From: Massilia phyllostachyos
Lineage (GTDB): Bacteria; Pseudomonadota; Gammaproteobacteria; Burkholderiales; Burkholderiaceae_D
Direction: 5' to 3'
Assembly (NCBI RefSeq): GCF_021044825.1
Contig: NZ_JAJNOC010000001.1
Span: 868,001 to 932,000 of the forward strand
DNA length: 64,000 bases
The position numbers and the translations under genes are program-made. This document shows positions 8,148 through 16,986 of the stretch, one piece after another. The first letter of the stretch is position 1; every line of letters starts with the position of its first letter. The notes below the pieces were generated by a model. That model was given only the letters and a program-made list of their open reading frames with translations. It searched no databases and was not told the origin of the DNA.

Positions 8148-9731
8148 TCAGCCGCGGTAATGATCGACCATCTTGTAACGCTTCGCATACAGCCCGAAAA
8201 TCGCGGCCGCCAGCAGCGCAAACCCGGCAAAGAAGTACATCTGGAACGCCATCACCCCCACACCCGAGCTTTCGATGTGAGCGATCACCGCCTCGTTCTT
8301 CACGCCCGCATTCACGATCAGCACCCACAGGTTGCCGACGGTGACCGCGAGATACCACAGCGCCATGATCACGCCCTTCATCGAGGCCGGCGCCTGGCTG
8401 TAGGCGAATTCGAGCCCGGTGGCCGACACCAGCACCTCACCCAGCGTCAACAGCGCATAAGGCAGGATCTGCCACGCGATCGACACCGCGTCGCCGCTAT
8501 CGAGCTGCACCTGCAGGTTGCCGACCACGATCCAGGCCAGCGCCGAGAAGGCGATGCCCGCGGTCATACGGCGCAGCGCCGTCGGCAGCAGGCCCATTTT
8601 GGTCAGCAGCGGGAACAGCACCAGGTTGTTGAACGGGATGAGGATCATCACCAGCAGCGGATTCAGGGCCTGCATCTGCGCCGGAATCACTTCGAAGCTC
8701 CAGCCGAGCAGGTTCACCTCGGTGGACATGGCGTTGGCCTGCACGATCCAGGTCGAGGCCTTCTGGTCGAACAGCGACCAGAATGGTGTCACGAGGCCGA
8801 ACACGATCAGGATGCGCAGCACCGCGCGCACGCCGTCCACCGCGATGTCCGGATGCACGCCGCGGGCGCGCTCGAGCTGCATCGAGGCGCCAATGCCGAC
8901 GCAGGCCAGCAGCAGCACCAGGGCGGTGCAGGCGGCGATGACGAAGCCCCAGCTCGGGGTCATGGCCAGCGAGGCCACGGCGACCGCGGCGCCGAAGCCG
9001 GCAACGGCCAGGCCCGGACGCCCCTGGCCCGGGAAGTTCTGCTTCATCAAAGCGGTGCGCACCACGCGCAGGAAGGAGTGCGGATCGCTCGGCGCGGGCG
9101 GCACGTGCACGTACTGCTTCTTGCCGCTCCACAGGACCATGGTGGCGATGAACATCAGGATGCCCGGGATGCCGAAGGCGACCGAGGGACCGTAGTCGCG
9201 CAGGAACAGCGGCATCAGGAGCGAAGCGAAGAAGGAGCCGAAGTTGATGATCCAGTAGAAGGCGTCGAACACCACCTTCGCCTTGCTCTTGTTGGTCTGG
9301 TCGAACTGGTCGCCGACGAAAGACGCTACCAGCGGCTTGATGCCCCCCGAGCCGAAGGCGATCAGGAACAGGCCGAAGTAGAAGCCCTCGACGCTGTGCT
9401 CGAAGATGGCAAGGCAGGCGTGGCCGGCGCAGTAAATGAGGCTGAACCAGAAGATGGTGTTGTACTTGCCGAAGTAGCGGTCGGCCAGCCAGCCGCCCAG
9501 CAGCGGGAAGAAGTACACGCCCATCATGAAGGTGTGGAATACGTGCTTCGCTTCGCCGGCGCGCTCGGACTCGGCGACGAACAGCAGCAGGGTCGAGATC
9601 AGGAAGGGCGTCAGGATGTTGCGCATCCCGTAGAAGCTGAAACGCTCGCAGCCTTCGTTGGCGATGATGTAGGGGATCTGGCGCGGCATGCGGCCGGTGC
9701 TCTTGACCTCGGCGGGGGCGGGGGAATTCAT
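8148..9731 (-). CDS. POT/PTR family proton-coupled transporter
   Basis: A 527-residue protein with about 12-14 membrane helices. The POT signature is clear: E26-G-C-E29-R30-F-S-F-Y-G-M (the ExxERFxYYG motif used in proton coupling) and GSGGIKPLVASFVGDQF. POT carriers import di- and tripeptides with protons in the inner membrane, and some relatives in polysaccharide loci have been suggested to take other solutes. Here it is divergent from the alpha-glucosidase and upstream of pullulanase, so an oligosaccharide substrate is conceivable but not shown. Confidence 0.88.
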   Translation of the reverse strand: MNSPAPAEVKSTGRMPRQIPYIIANEGCERFSFYGMRNILTPFLISTLLLFVAESERAGEAKHVFHTFMMGVYFFPLLGGWLADRYFGKYNTIFWFSLIYCAGHACLAIFEHSVEGFYFGLFLIAFGSGGIKPLVASFVGDQFDQTNKSKAKVVFDAFYWIINFGSFFASLLMPLFLRDYGPSVAFGIPGILMFIATMVLWSGKKQYVHVPPAPSDPHSFLRVVRTALMKQNFPGQGRPGLAVAGFGAAVAVASLAMTPSWGFVIAACTALVLLLACVGIGASMQLERARGVHPDIAVDGVRAVLRILIVFGLVTPFWSLFDQKASTWIVQANAMSTEVNLLGWSFEVIPAQMQALNPLLVMILIPFNNLVLFPLLTKMGLLPTALRRMTAGIAFSALAWIVVGNLQVQLDSGDAVSIAWQILPYALLTLGEVLVSATGLEFAYSQAPASMKGVIMALWYLAVTVGNLWVLIVNAGVKNEAVIAHIESSGVGVMAFQMYFFAGFALLAAAIFGLYAKRYKMVDHYRG

Positions 9732-9969
9732 GGCGTCCTCGGAAAACGAAACAGACGCGATCCTATGCCGACCTCATGGAAATTTGCAATAAAAATATCG
9801 CGATGAAACAAACGCGATCATGAAATTTCGTAGTTTAGCTACTTCATGCCTCAAGTGTTAGCAGCAGCGGTATTTATAAGTCATTGTTTATTAACGATTA
9901 TGCGAGCAATTCTTCAAATGCTGGGCAATTGTCATCTTTTTCCTCATCCTGTATATTGCCTAGAATTCC
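9732..9969. promoter_or_regulatory. Divergent promoter region between POT transporter and alpha-glucosidase
   Basis: About 240 bases, clearly more AT-rich than the flanking genes. It contains a repeated GCGAT core (atatcgcgatgaaac and acgcgatcatgaaa) at about 9796-9825 and a short dyad gtag-tttag-ctac at 9830-9842. Either could be the site for the RpiR domain encoded downstream, but no match to a known HexR operator was recognised. Confidence 0.35.
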
Positions 9970-11628
9970 ATGAACCTCGACGGACCAGCCATGACCCAGA
10001 TTTCGACCAACCCCGACTGGTGGAAAGAAGCCATCATCTACCAGGTGTACCCGCGCAGCTACCTCGACACGGACGGCGACGGCGTGGGCGACCTGGCCGG
10101 CATCACCGAGAAGCTCGACTACATCGCGAGCCTGGGCGTGGACATCGTCTGGCTGTCCCCCTTCTTCAAGTCGCCGATGAAGGACTTCGGCTACGACATC
10201 GCCGACTACTGCGACGTCGACCCGCTGTTCGGCACCCTGGCCGACTTCGACGCCCTGATCGCCAAGGCGCACGGCCTGGGCCTGAAGATCATGATCGACC
10301 AGGTGATGTCGCACACCGCCGACACCCACCCCTGGTTCGTCGAGAGCCGCAAGAACCGCGACAACGCGAAGTCGGACTGGTATGTGTGGGCCGATCCGCT
10401 CCCTGACGGCTGCCCGCCGAACAACTGGCTGTCCGTGTTCGGCGGCTCGGCCTGGCAATGGGACACCCGCCGCAAGCAGTACTACATGCACAACTTCCTC
10501 ACGAGTCAACCGCAGCTGAACTTCCACAATCCGGACGTGCAGCAGGCCCACCTCGACGCCCAGCGCTTCTGGCTGGCGCGCGGCGTGGACGGCGTGCGCA
10601 TGGATGCCTGCGTGTTCCACTTCCACGACCGTCAATTGCGCAGCAATCCGCCGGCGCTGGTGCGCGACACCTCGACCGTCACCGACGTGAACCCCTACGG
10701 CATGCAGGCGCACATTCACGACAAGACCCAGCCGGAGAACATCGAATTCCTGCGCCGCGTGCGCGCCCAGCTCGACGAATTCGGCGCGGTCTCGATCGGC
10801 GAAGTCAGCTCGGACGACGCGCTGGCGCAGATGGCCGAGTACACCGAAGGCGGCGACAAGCTGCACATGGCCTACAGCTTCAACCTGCTCACGCCGGAAT
10901 TCAGCGCCGCGCACGTGCGCAAGCAGGTGGAGGACTTCAAGGAGCGGGTGAAGGACGGCTGGGGCTCCTGGTCGGTCGGCAACCACGACGCGATCCGCGT
11001 GATGACGCGCTGGGGCGGCGAGAACCCTTCGCCGAACCTGGGCAAGCTGGTGCTGGCGATGCAGCTCTCGCTCAAGGGCACGCCCTGCCTGTACCAGGGC
11101 GACGAGCTGGCCCTGACCGAGGCCGACGTCCCGTTCGAACTGCTGCAGGACCCCTACGGCATCACCTTCTGGCCCGAGTTCAAGGGCCGCGACGGCTGCC
11201 GCACGCCGATGCCGTGGACCAGCGAGGCGCCGAATGCCGGCTTCACCACCGGCACCCCGTGGCTGCCGGTCGCCGCGCCGCACCTGGCGGCCAACGTCGA
11301 GGCCCAGGACAAGGACCCGGACTCGATGCTGAACTTCCAGCGCCGCTTCATCGCCTGGCGCAAGACCATGCCGCAGCTGACCCGCGGCGAGATCGCATTC
11401 TTCGACGCGCCGGAACCGGCGCTGGCCCTGCGCCGCGACGTGGAAGGCATGGACAGCGTGCTGGCCGCCTTCAACCTGAGCGCGGAGCCGGTCAGCTTCG
11501 ACTGGCCGTTGACTGCGCAGGCGTCCTCGCTGACGGTCCAGGGCCTGCCGGGCGAGGCATCCGCCGGCCGCGTGACTCTGCCGCCGTATGGCGCCTGGTT
11601 CGGCAGCGTGGCGGCGGACGCCAGGTAA
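9970..11628 (+). CDS. Cytoplasmic alpha-glucosidase / oligo-1,6-glucosidase (GH13, subfamily 23-like)
   Basis: A 552-residue GH13 enzyme without a signal peptide. Catalytic regions: DQVMSHT, nucleophile D212 in GVRMDACVFHFHD, acid E278 in SIGEVSSDD, and D340 in VGNHDAIR. The DACVFHFHD..RSNPP arrangement resembles alpha-glucosidases of the Halomonas/Xanthomonas type, which cleave maltose and small alpha-glucosides. It would release glucose from oligosaccharides produced by the pullulanase and feed the glucokinase gene that follows with a one-base TAATG overlap. ATG 9991 is an alternative start giving MTQISTNPDWWKEAII; neither has a strong ribosome-binding site. Confidence 0.92.
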   Translation: MNLDGPAMTQISTNPDWWKEAIIYQVYPRSYLDTDGDGVGDLAGITEKLDYIASLGVDIVWLSPFFKSPMKDFGYDIADYCDVDPLFGTLADFDALIAKAHGLGLKIMIDQVMSHTADTHPWFVESRKNRDNAKSDWYVWADPLPDGCPPNNWLSVFGGSAWQWDTRRKQYYMHNFLTSQPQLNFHNPDVQQAHLDAQRFWLARGVDGVRMDACVFHFHDRQLRSNPPALVRDTSTVTDVNPYGMQAHIHDKTQPENIEFLRRVRAQLDEFGAVSIGEVSSDDALAQMAEYTEGGDKLHMAYSFNLLTPEFSAAHVRKQVEDFKERVKDGWGSWSVGNHDAIRVMTRWGGENPSPNLGKLVLAMQLSLKGTPCLYQGDELALTEADVPFELLQDPYGITFWPEFKGRDGCRTPMPWTSEAPNAGFTTGTPWLPVAAPHLAANVEAQDKDPDSMLNFQRRFIAWRKTMPQLTRGEIAFFDAPEPALALRRDVEGMDSVLAAFNLSAEPVSFDWPLTAQASSLTVQGLPGEASAGRVTLPPYGAWFGSVAADAR

Positions 11629-13478
11629 TGGGCAGCCAGCAGGAGGCGAACCAGTTCCTGCGTGCGGCCTTCGCCGACGGTCCGCGCCTGCTGGCGGACA
11701 TCGGCGCGACCCACGCCAGGCTCGCGCTGCAGACCGGCCCCGGCGCCTTCGGCGCGGTGCGGGTCCTGAAATGCGAGGACTTCGAAGGCATCGTCGCGCT
11801 GCTGCGCTACTACCTGCAAGATCACGCAGGCATCAAATTGCACCATGCGGCGCTGGCCGTGGCGAATCCGATCAGCGGCGACTTCGTCCGCATGACCAAC
11901 CGCGCCTGGGAATTCTCGACCGACGCGGTGCGCCGCGAGCTGGGCCTGACCACGCTTCTGATCGTCAACGACTTCACCGCGCTGGCGATGGCGATTCCCG
12001 GCTTCGGCCAGCAGGACTTGCTGCAGGTGGGGCAGGGCACGCCCGTGCCGAAGGCCGTGATCGGCGTGCTGGGGCCGGGCACGGGCCTGGGCGTCTCGGG
12101 TGTGATCCCGACCGAGGACGGCTTCGTCACCCTCGGCAGCGAAGGCGGCCACGTCAACTTCGCGCCCGGCGACGAGCGCGAGTTCGCCGTCCTGGAGACC
12201 GCCTGGCGCGAGTGGCAGCACGTCTCCAACGAACGCCTGATCTCCGGCCCCGGCATGGAGATCATCCACCGCGCGCTGGCCGAGCGTAACGGCGTCGAGG
12301 CGCCGCCGCGCAAGTCGGCCGAGATCATCGCCTGCGCGCTCGAGCAGCGCGATCCGCTGTGCCTGGAGGTGCTGGAATGCTTCTGCGGCATGCTGGGCGC
12401 GGCCGCCGCCAACCTGGCGGTGACGCTCGGCGCTTTCGGCGGCATCTTCATCGGCGGCGGCATCGTGCCGCGCATGGGCGAGTGGTTCCAGCAATCGCCC
12501 TTCCGCGCCCGCTTCGAAGCCAAGGGGCGCTTTACCGACTACATTGCACAGATCCCGACCTATGTGATCAGTGCACCCTATCCGGCCCTGCATGGCGTGG
12601 CGACCATCCTGGCCGAGCACCTGCGCGGCCGCAGCGGCGCCAACTCCCTGACCGACCGCATCCAGAACCTGCGCCACGAACTCAGTCCCGCCGAGCAGCG
12701 CGTCGCGGCGCTGGTGGTCGAGCAGCCGCGCCTGGTCCTGAACGAACCGATCGCCGAGATCGCGCGCCTGGCTGAAGTGAGCCAGCCGACCGTGATCCGC
12801 TTCTGCCGCTCGCTCGGCTTCGCCGGCCTGGCCGAGTTCAAGCTGAAGTTCGCGAGCAGCCTGACCGGCTCGATCCCGGTGCGCCACAGCCAGGTGCGCA
12901 CCAGCGACAGCACCCATGACCTGTCGGCCAAGGTGATCGACAACACGGTGTCGGCCATCCTGCGCTTCCGCGACCAGCTCGATGTGCGCTCGCTCGACCG
13001 CGCCATCGAACTGGTGAGCCGCGCGCGCCGCGTCGAGTTCTTCGCGATGGGGAACTCGCGCGCGGTGGCGCTGGACGGACAGCACAAATTCTTCCGCTTC
13101 CGCATTCCGACTTCGCTGTATGGCGACTCGCACCTGTTCAAGCTGGCGGCGGAACTGCTGCAGCCGGGCGACGTGGTGATCGCGGTATCGAATTCGGGCA
13201 GCATCGCCGAGCTGCTGGAAGCGGTCGATATCGCACGGCGGGCCGGCGCCGACGTCATCGTGATCAGCAACAGCCAGTCGCCGCTGGCGCGGAAAGCGAC
13301 CGTGTGCCTGGCGGTCGACCATGCGGAAGACAGCACCAGCTTCCTGTCGATGATCTCGCGGATCCTGCAGCTGCTGCTGATCGACATCCTGGCGGTGGGG
13401 ATTTCGGTGGACGGCCAGAACGGCGAGGCGCAAGGCCGCGATGCGGGTCGTATGCTAATTTCGCACCTGGACGGCTAA
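11628..13478 (+). CDS. glk: Bifunctional glucokinase / RpiR-type transcriptional regulator
   Basis: A 616-residue fusion. Residues 1 to about 325 form a ROK-unrelated Glk-type glucokinase (LLADIGATHARLAL, VNDFTALAMAIPG, GVLGPGTGLGVSG, GSEGGHVNFAP, GGIFIGGGIVPRMGEW). Residues about 340-410 form an RpiR helix-turn-helix (SQPTVIRFCRSLGF) and about 455-590 a SIS domain (GDVVIAVSNSGS, DVIVISNSQSPLARKA). The kinase makes glucose 6-phosphate; the SIS domain in HexR-type proteins binds a sugar phosphate such as KDPG and releases DNA. Linking enzyme and regulator is known in Burkholderiales. The start overlaps the alpha-glucosidase stop. The regulator half is very close to the partial gene at the left edge, indicating duplication. 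Confidence 0.94.
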   Translation: MGSQQEANQFLRAAFADGPRLLADIGATHARLALQTGPGAFGAVRVLKCEDFEGIVALLRYYLQDHAGIKLHHAALAVANPISGDFVRMTNRAWEFSTDAVRRELGLTTLLIVNDFTALAMAIPGFGQQDLLQVGQGTPVPKAVIGVLGPGTGLGVSGVIPTEDGFVTLGSEGGHVNFAPGDEREFAVLETAWREWQHVSNERLISGPGMEIIHRALAERNGVEAPPRKSAEIIACALEQRDPLCLEVLECFCGMLGAAAANLAVTLGAFGGIFIGGGIVPRMGEWFQQSPFRARFEAKGRFTDYIAQIPTYVISAPYPALHGVATILAEHLRGRSGANSLTDRIQNLRHELSPAEQRVAALVVEQPRLVLNEPIAEIARLAEVSQPTVIRFCRSLGFAGLAEFKLKFASSLTGSIPVRHSQVRTSDSTHDLSAKVIDNTVSAILRFRDQLDVRSLDRAIELVSRARRVEFFAMGNSRAVALDGQHKFFRFRIPTSLYGDSHLFKLAAELLQPGDVVIAVSNSGSIAELLEAVDIARRAGADVIVISNSQSPLARKATVCLAVDHAEDSTSFLSMISRILQLLLIDILAVGISVDGQNGEAQGRDAGRMLISHLDG

Positions 13479-13511
13479 TACCCTTCAACTTTGCCTTGCA
13501 CCGCTAGCCAC

Positions 13512-13545
13512 AAGACCGTCGCACCGGCGAAGGCCAGTGCCGAAT
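13512..13545. repeat. REP-like short repeat (gaccgtcgcaccggcgaaggcc)
   Basis: The core accggcgaaggcc, preceded by gaccgtcgc, matches copies at 22831-22860, 48820-48842 and, with one change, 56949-56976. It sits between the convergent ends of the glucokinase fusion and the CDF transporter. Confidence 0.55.
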
Positions 13546-13552
13546 TTCCGCA

Positions 13553-14221
13553 CTAGCGTCGCTTCAACTCGATGGGACGGACGCTCGCACCAGCCTCGCG
13601 AACCTGGGTTTTGCGAAGCTCGACGCGTGCCTGTGCAATCACGGTCCGCGCCGCAGTGGTCCCCAACAGACCCATGACACCGGCGACCAGCACATCCGGC
13701 CACCCGGTTCCGGTGCTGAACACGCCGAGCGCCGCACACATCACCGCCACATTCCCGATCGCGTCATTGCGCGAGCAAAGCCATACCGAACGCATGTCCG
13801 AATCGCCGTTGCGGTACGCGTACAGCAAACCGGCGACCGTGGCGTTGGAGACCAGGGCGAGCAGGCCGATGGTTCCCATCGTTTCGGCGTGCGGCACCGT
13901 TCCGCTGGCGATGTTCCAGCCGGTCAGACCCAGGACGAAGATGCCGTAGCCGCCCATCATGATCCCCTTGACCAGTGCGGTGCGGGTTCGCCAGATCGGC
14001 GCCAGTCCCAGTACCAGCAAGGAAATCCCGTAGTTCGCCGCGTCCCCCAGGAAGTCGACCGCGTCGGCGACGAGAGAGACCGAACCGGCGTGGAAGCCGC
14101 TGGCCATTTCGACGGCGAACATGATGGCATTGATGGCCAAGGCGATCCACAGGATGCGGCGGTACCTGGCATCGGCGGGTGGTTTGTCCGAGGAGCAGCC
14201 TCCGGAGCAACATGCAGACAT
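13553..14221 (-). CDS. Cation diffusion facilitator-type metal transporter
   Basis: A 222-residue inner-membrane protein with about six helices and a cysteine-rich cytoplasmic N-terminus (MSACCSGGCSSDKP). Transmembrane metal-site candidates are two Asp residues four apart (ADAVDFLGDAANYG) and an Asn/Asp pair in a later helix (CSRNDAIGNVAVM). It is shorter than most CDF proteins and lacks the long C-terminal cytoplasmic domain, resembling small CDF-like transporters of this group. It likely exports a divalent or soft metal such as Zn or Co. The gene has its own upstream spacer. Confidence 0.82.
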   Translation of the reverse strand: MSACCSGGCSSDKPPADARYRRILWIALAINAIMFAVEMASGFHAGSVSLVADAVDFLGDAANYGISLLVLGLAPIWRTRTALVKGIMMGGYGIFVLGLTGWNIASGTVPHAETMGTIGLLALVSNATVAGLLYAYRNGDSDMRSVWLCSRNDAIGNVAVMCAALGVFSTGTGWPDVLVAGVMGLLGTTAARTVIAQARVELRKTQVREAGASVRPIELKRR

Positions 14222-14454
14222 AAGTCCTCCTTCAACATATCTGCATTAAAAACCTTGAAGTAACTATAAGGTCAAGCGAGCGATCAGGGCTGACAGGAGT
14301 GACGACGCCCTGATCCTTATAAACACTGTCGGCAAACTTTACATACTGCCTCTCAGATTCATTGACAGGATTTGTAAGTACATGATTCGAAAGAAGATTG
14401 CTTTCCAGGCACAGTAATTGCTACGAGTTAATCATAAATTTTTTTAGGAAAATC

Positions 14455-15042
14455 ATGTCCAAATCCACTTCTCTCATCTCCAGCCTCATCCTGTCGACCG
14501 TCGTTTTCGCTGGCGCCGCCCACGCCGGGCTCGTCGGCGTCAAGGATATCCGTGTCACCCAAGCGTCGAACAATCCCAATATTCAGGTCACCGAGTTCCA
14601 GGCGTTCGAGGCCAAAACCGGCCGCAACGTCGCTCTCGCAAGCAATGGCACCGTGGCGACCGCCTCGTCGACCTGGAGCTGGGATTCGTATGCAGCGAAA
14701 GCCATCGACGGCCGATACGCCGACACGACCTTCCCGAACATGTGGCATAGTAGCGGCGGCAGCCTGTCCGACTGGCTGAACATTTCGTTCAGCAGCGCCG
14801 TGACTCTCGACAGCATCACGATGTTCGGTCGCTCCGAGTGCTGTTCTTACCGCGATATCTACAAGCTCGACTTCTACGGCGTCAATGGCAGTCTGTTGTA
14901 CACCGCAACCCTCGATGCCAATAACGACAAGCACATGGGCAGCATTTCCCTGGCCGAAGTGCCGGAACCTGCCTCGGTCGCCTTGCTGGGCCTGGGTGTC
15001 GCCGGCCTGGTGGCAAGCCGCCGCAAGCAACTGAAGAAGTAA
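14455..15042 (+). CDS. PEP-CTERM protein with discoidin-like domain
   Basis: A 195-residue exported protein. A signal peptide (SLISSLILSTVVFAGAAHAG) is followed by a region like an F5/8 type C carbohydrate-binding fold (NVALASNGTVATASST, KAIDGRYADT, WLNISFSSAVTLDSITMFGR). A PEP-CTERM sorting tail closes it (VPEPASVALLGLGVAGLVA plus a basic end). PEP-CTERM proteins are cleaved by exosortase and are linked to exopolysaccharide or biofilm surfaces; no exosortase gene lies in this window. ATG 14455 follows aggaaaatc; an earlier in-frame ATG (14398) would spoil the signal peptide. Confidence 0.88.
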   Translation: MSKSTSLISSLILSTVVFAGAAHAGLVGVKDIRVTQASNNPNIQVTEFQAFEAKTGRNVALASNGTVATASSTWSWDSYAAKAIDGRYADTTFPNMWHSSGGSLSDWLNISFSSAVTLDSITMFGRSECCSYRDIYKLDFYGVNGSLLYTATLDANNDKHMGSISLAEVPEPASVALLGLGVAGLVASRRKQLKK

Positions 15043-15060
15043 GCATTTTCTCTCGAACCG

Positions 15061-15086
15061 AAACGCCCGCCTGCCGCGGGCGTTTT
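15061..15086 (+). terminator. Rho-independent terminator of the PEP-CTERM gene
   Basis: Hairpin aacgcccgc / gcgggcgtt with a five-base loop followed by TTT, 18 bases after the stop codon. Confidence 0.8.
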
Positions 15087-15104
15087 GCCATGCGCATACG
15101 GGAG

Positions 15105-15490
15105 CGACGCCAGCGGCTACGCCTATCCCGGCATGGACGACCAGGGCTCGACCTCGTCCTGGTATGTCATGAGCGCGATGGGTTTCTATCCGGTCGACCC
15201 GTCAACGTCGGACTACATCCTGGGCAGCCCGATCTTCGACCGGGTGCGCCTGCGCCTGGGGAACGGCAAGGTGCTCGACATCATCGCGCAACAACTCGGC
15301 GCGCAATGTGTACGTCCAGTCCGCGACGCTCGATGGCAAGCCATGGAACAAGGCATGGTTCAGCCAGGCCGACATCGGCAACGGCGGCACGCTCGTGTTG
15401 ACCATGGGGGCGGAACCGGACAAGGAGTGCGGGGAGGATCCGCGGCAGGCGCCGCCGTCGATGTCCTGGAGCGTGAACGGGGCAGAGTGA
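15105..15490 (+). pseudogene. Remnant of GH92 alpha-mannosidase (C-terminal piece, frameshifted)
   Basis: Translation of one frame gives MDDQGSTSSWYVMSAMGFY followed by PVDPSTSDYILGSPIFDRV, closely resembling the catalytic-domain end of GH92 alpha-1,2-mannosidases. Around 15290-15305 the homology moves to another frame, giving YVQSATLDGKPWNKAWFSQ and then GGTLVLTMGAEPDKECG, the family's C-terminal strand region. There is no upstream part: the piece starts directly behind the PEP-CTERM terminator. It is therefore a decayed fragment, probably left after a deletion. Confidence 0.8.
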
Positions 15491-15514
15491 GTGGCGGCAC
15501 GGGCGCCGGCTGCC

Positions 15515-15928
15515 TCAGCGGGATACCTGAGCTTGCAGTAGGCTGGCGTGTGCGACGTGGCTTGCAAGGCGGTCGCAGATGTCGGCATAGGCGACCGGCT
15601 TGCTGAGAAAGGCGTCGAAATGCGACGCGTCCTTTTCGGCTTCAGGATAATTTCCGGCGTAACCCGAAATGGCGATGATCAAGGTTTCCGAACCAAAGCC
15701 TTCGCGCCGCAATGCTGCCGCCAGCTCGTAGCCTGACATGCCAGGCATGACGATGTCGGAAAGGACGATATGTGGGCGAAATGTTCTGGCGTCTATAAGC
15801 GCCGCACGACCATCGCAGGCGACATGGACCTCGTATCCTTCCATCTCCATCATCATTTGCAGGAGTTCGCCGGCATCGACGTTGTCATCGACAATCAGGA
15901 TGCGGTAGTGCGAGCGACCAGAGAGCAT
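15515..15928 (-). CDS. Single-domain response regulator (CheY-like receiver)
   Basis: A 137-residue stand-alone receiver domain with acidic pocket residues in ILIVDDNVDAG, phospho-acceptor Asp in IVLSDIVMPGMSGYE, Thr/Ser position in LIIAISGYAG and Lys in AFLSKPV. No output domain. Such proteins pass phosphate from hybrid kinases or act by protein contact. The nearest kinase is the hybrid at 17618 on the opposite strand; partnership is only a guess. Confidence 0.88.
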   Translation of the reverse strand: MLSGRSHYRILIVDDNVDAGELLQMMMEMEGYEVHVACDGRAALIDARTFRPHIVLSDIVMPGMSGYELAAALRREGFGSETLIIAISGYAGNYPEAEKDASHFDAFLSKPVAYADICDRLASHVAHASLLQAQVSR

Positions 15929-16126
15929 GGCATCCCTCGAGCGGATTGTGAACTTGCTCAGCCTAACATGGCATAACCGGCGAACGAAACGTTTTGGCGA
16001 ATTATTTCAAAATTTAAAAGAATTGATGTTTTTAAATTTACGTGCTACTAGATTATTCAGACTACGTTGGAGCCGCACTTGGCATGCACGCGCGTGGATA
16101 CGCTGCTGCTTGGAAGGAGTGTGTAC

Positions 16127-16540
16127 TCAGGCGGGCGATACGAAGTCCTCACAGCAAAGCCGGTTTCGCGCCAGCGTCCGGAACAGCTCGTCCCGGAATT
16201 GGGCATAGTCAATTGTCTTTTCCACAAAGTCCGTTGCTCCCATCACGAGTACGCGCATCCGGTCGTAATCGTTGCGGTTACCCGAAACGACAATGATGGG
16301 AATATCGGACAGAAATGGTTTCGACGAGAGTTGCTTGAGTACTTCGAATCCGTCGACTTTGGGCAAGCGTAAATCGAGCAGGATCACCGCATAATCGTGC
16401 CGGCGCTCCAGTTCGCTCAGCGCTTCCGCGCCATCGGCGACGATGACGATTTCCGGGATGTCCTTGCAGGCCTCCAGGACACGTCTCGTCAACTCGGCAT
16501 CGAGCGGAAAATCGTCGACGATCAGTACGCGTTTGTTCAT
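16127..16540 (-). CDS. Single-domain response regulator (receiver, Rcp1-like)
   Basis: A 137-residue receiver: RVLIVDDFPLDAEL at the start, phospho-acceptor Asp in VILLDLRLPKVDGFEVL, Ser in PIIVVSGNRND. The conserved Lys region reads TDFVEKTIDYAQF, so lysine is present but not followed by the usual proline. ATG 16540 gives MNKRVLIVDD; the frame is open further upstream without a better start. The 198-base spacer to the next receiver gene is AT-rich and shows no gene. Confidence 0.85.
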   Translation of the reverse strand: MNKRVLIVDDFPLDAELTRRVLEACKDIPEIVIVADGAEALSELERRHDYAVILLDLRLPKVDGFEVLKQLSSKPFLSDIPIIVVSGNRNDYDRMRVLVMGATDFVEKTIDYAQFRDELFRTLARNRLCCEDFVSPA

Positions 16541-16599
16541 ATGTAAACATTCTACAGGACAGATGTCACATTTCCGGCGTTCGTCCACGGCTAACGACG

Positions 16600-16876
16600 C
16601 CATCACGGAGCGGTCCCTCGCCCGAGGTCATCTGCGCAAGGGCGTTATCCCGGCGTATCCATGCATGCCAGAGCGCCGCGCCGACGTGGGCCATGACGGT
16701 AAAGAACAGCAGGCAGGCCAGTATCCCATGCAGCGGCCGCAGGCCACCGGGCTGTGCCGCATGATCGCCGGCAGGTAGAGGCCGTCGAACAGCTCTACCC
16801 GATACGCGCCCCTCGACAGCATGGCCCAGCCGAGCATGCGCATGGGCATGGCCAGCATCAGGACGGACAAGGCTGG
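16600..16876 (-). pseudogene. Cytochrome b561 remnant (frameshifted, N-terminus missing)
   Basis: On the minus strand one frame reads MRMLGWAMLSRGAYRVELF then DGLYLPAIMRHSP, and after a shift near 16740 another reads LHGILACLLFFTVMAHVGAA and then LWHAWIRRDNALAQMTSG. Together these match the second half of a prokaryotic cytochrome b561 (heme-binding histidines in HGILA and AHVGAALWHA). The first helices are absent and the homology ends at a ggtctgacatt repeat (16877-16887), so the gene is broken. Confidence 0.75.
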
Positions 16877-16945
16877 GGTCTGACATTGAAACACGGGCTT
16901 GACGTTGGTAGAGATCAGGGCAGAGCGTGTGTCCGAATGTCAGAC
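16877..16945. repeat. Inverted pair of the aatgtcagac(c) dispersed repeat
   Basis: ggtctgacatt at 16877-16887 and gtgtccgaatgtcagac at 16929-16945 are in opposite orientation. The 17-base right-hand copy is identical to 44223-44239. Confidence 0.6.
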
Positions 16946-16986
16946 AGCGGTGTGCCAGAAATACCCTTCGATTCGTCAAGCGCACA

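Noticed and set aside
11154..13433. 759-codon minus-strand frame opposite the glucokinase fusion
   Set aside because: Antisense shadow caused by codon bias; no domain seen.
15929..16126. AT-rich stretch between the two receiver genes, considered as a small RNA or toxin gene
   Set aside because: No stable hairpin with T-run, promoter pair or coding frame could be pointed to.
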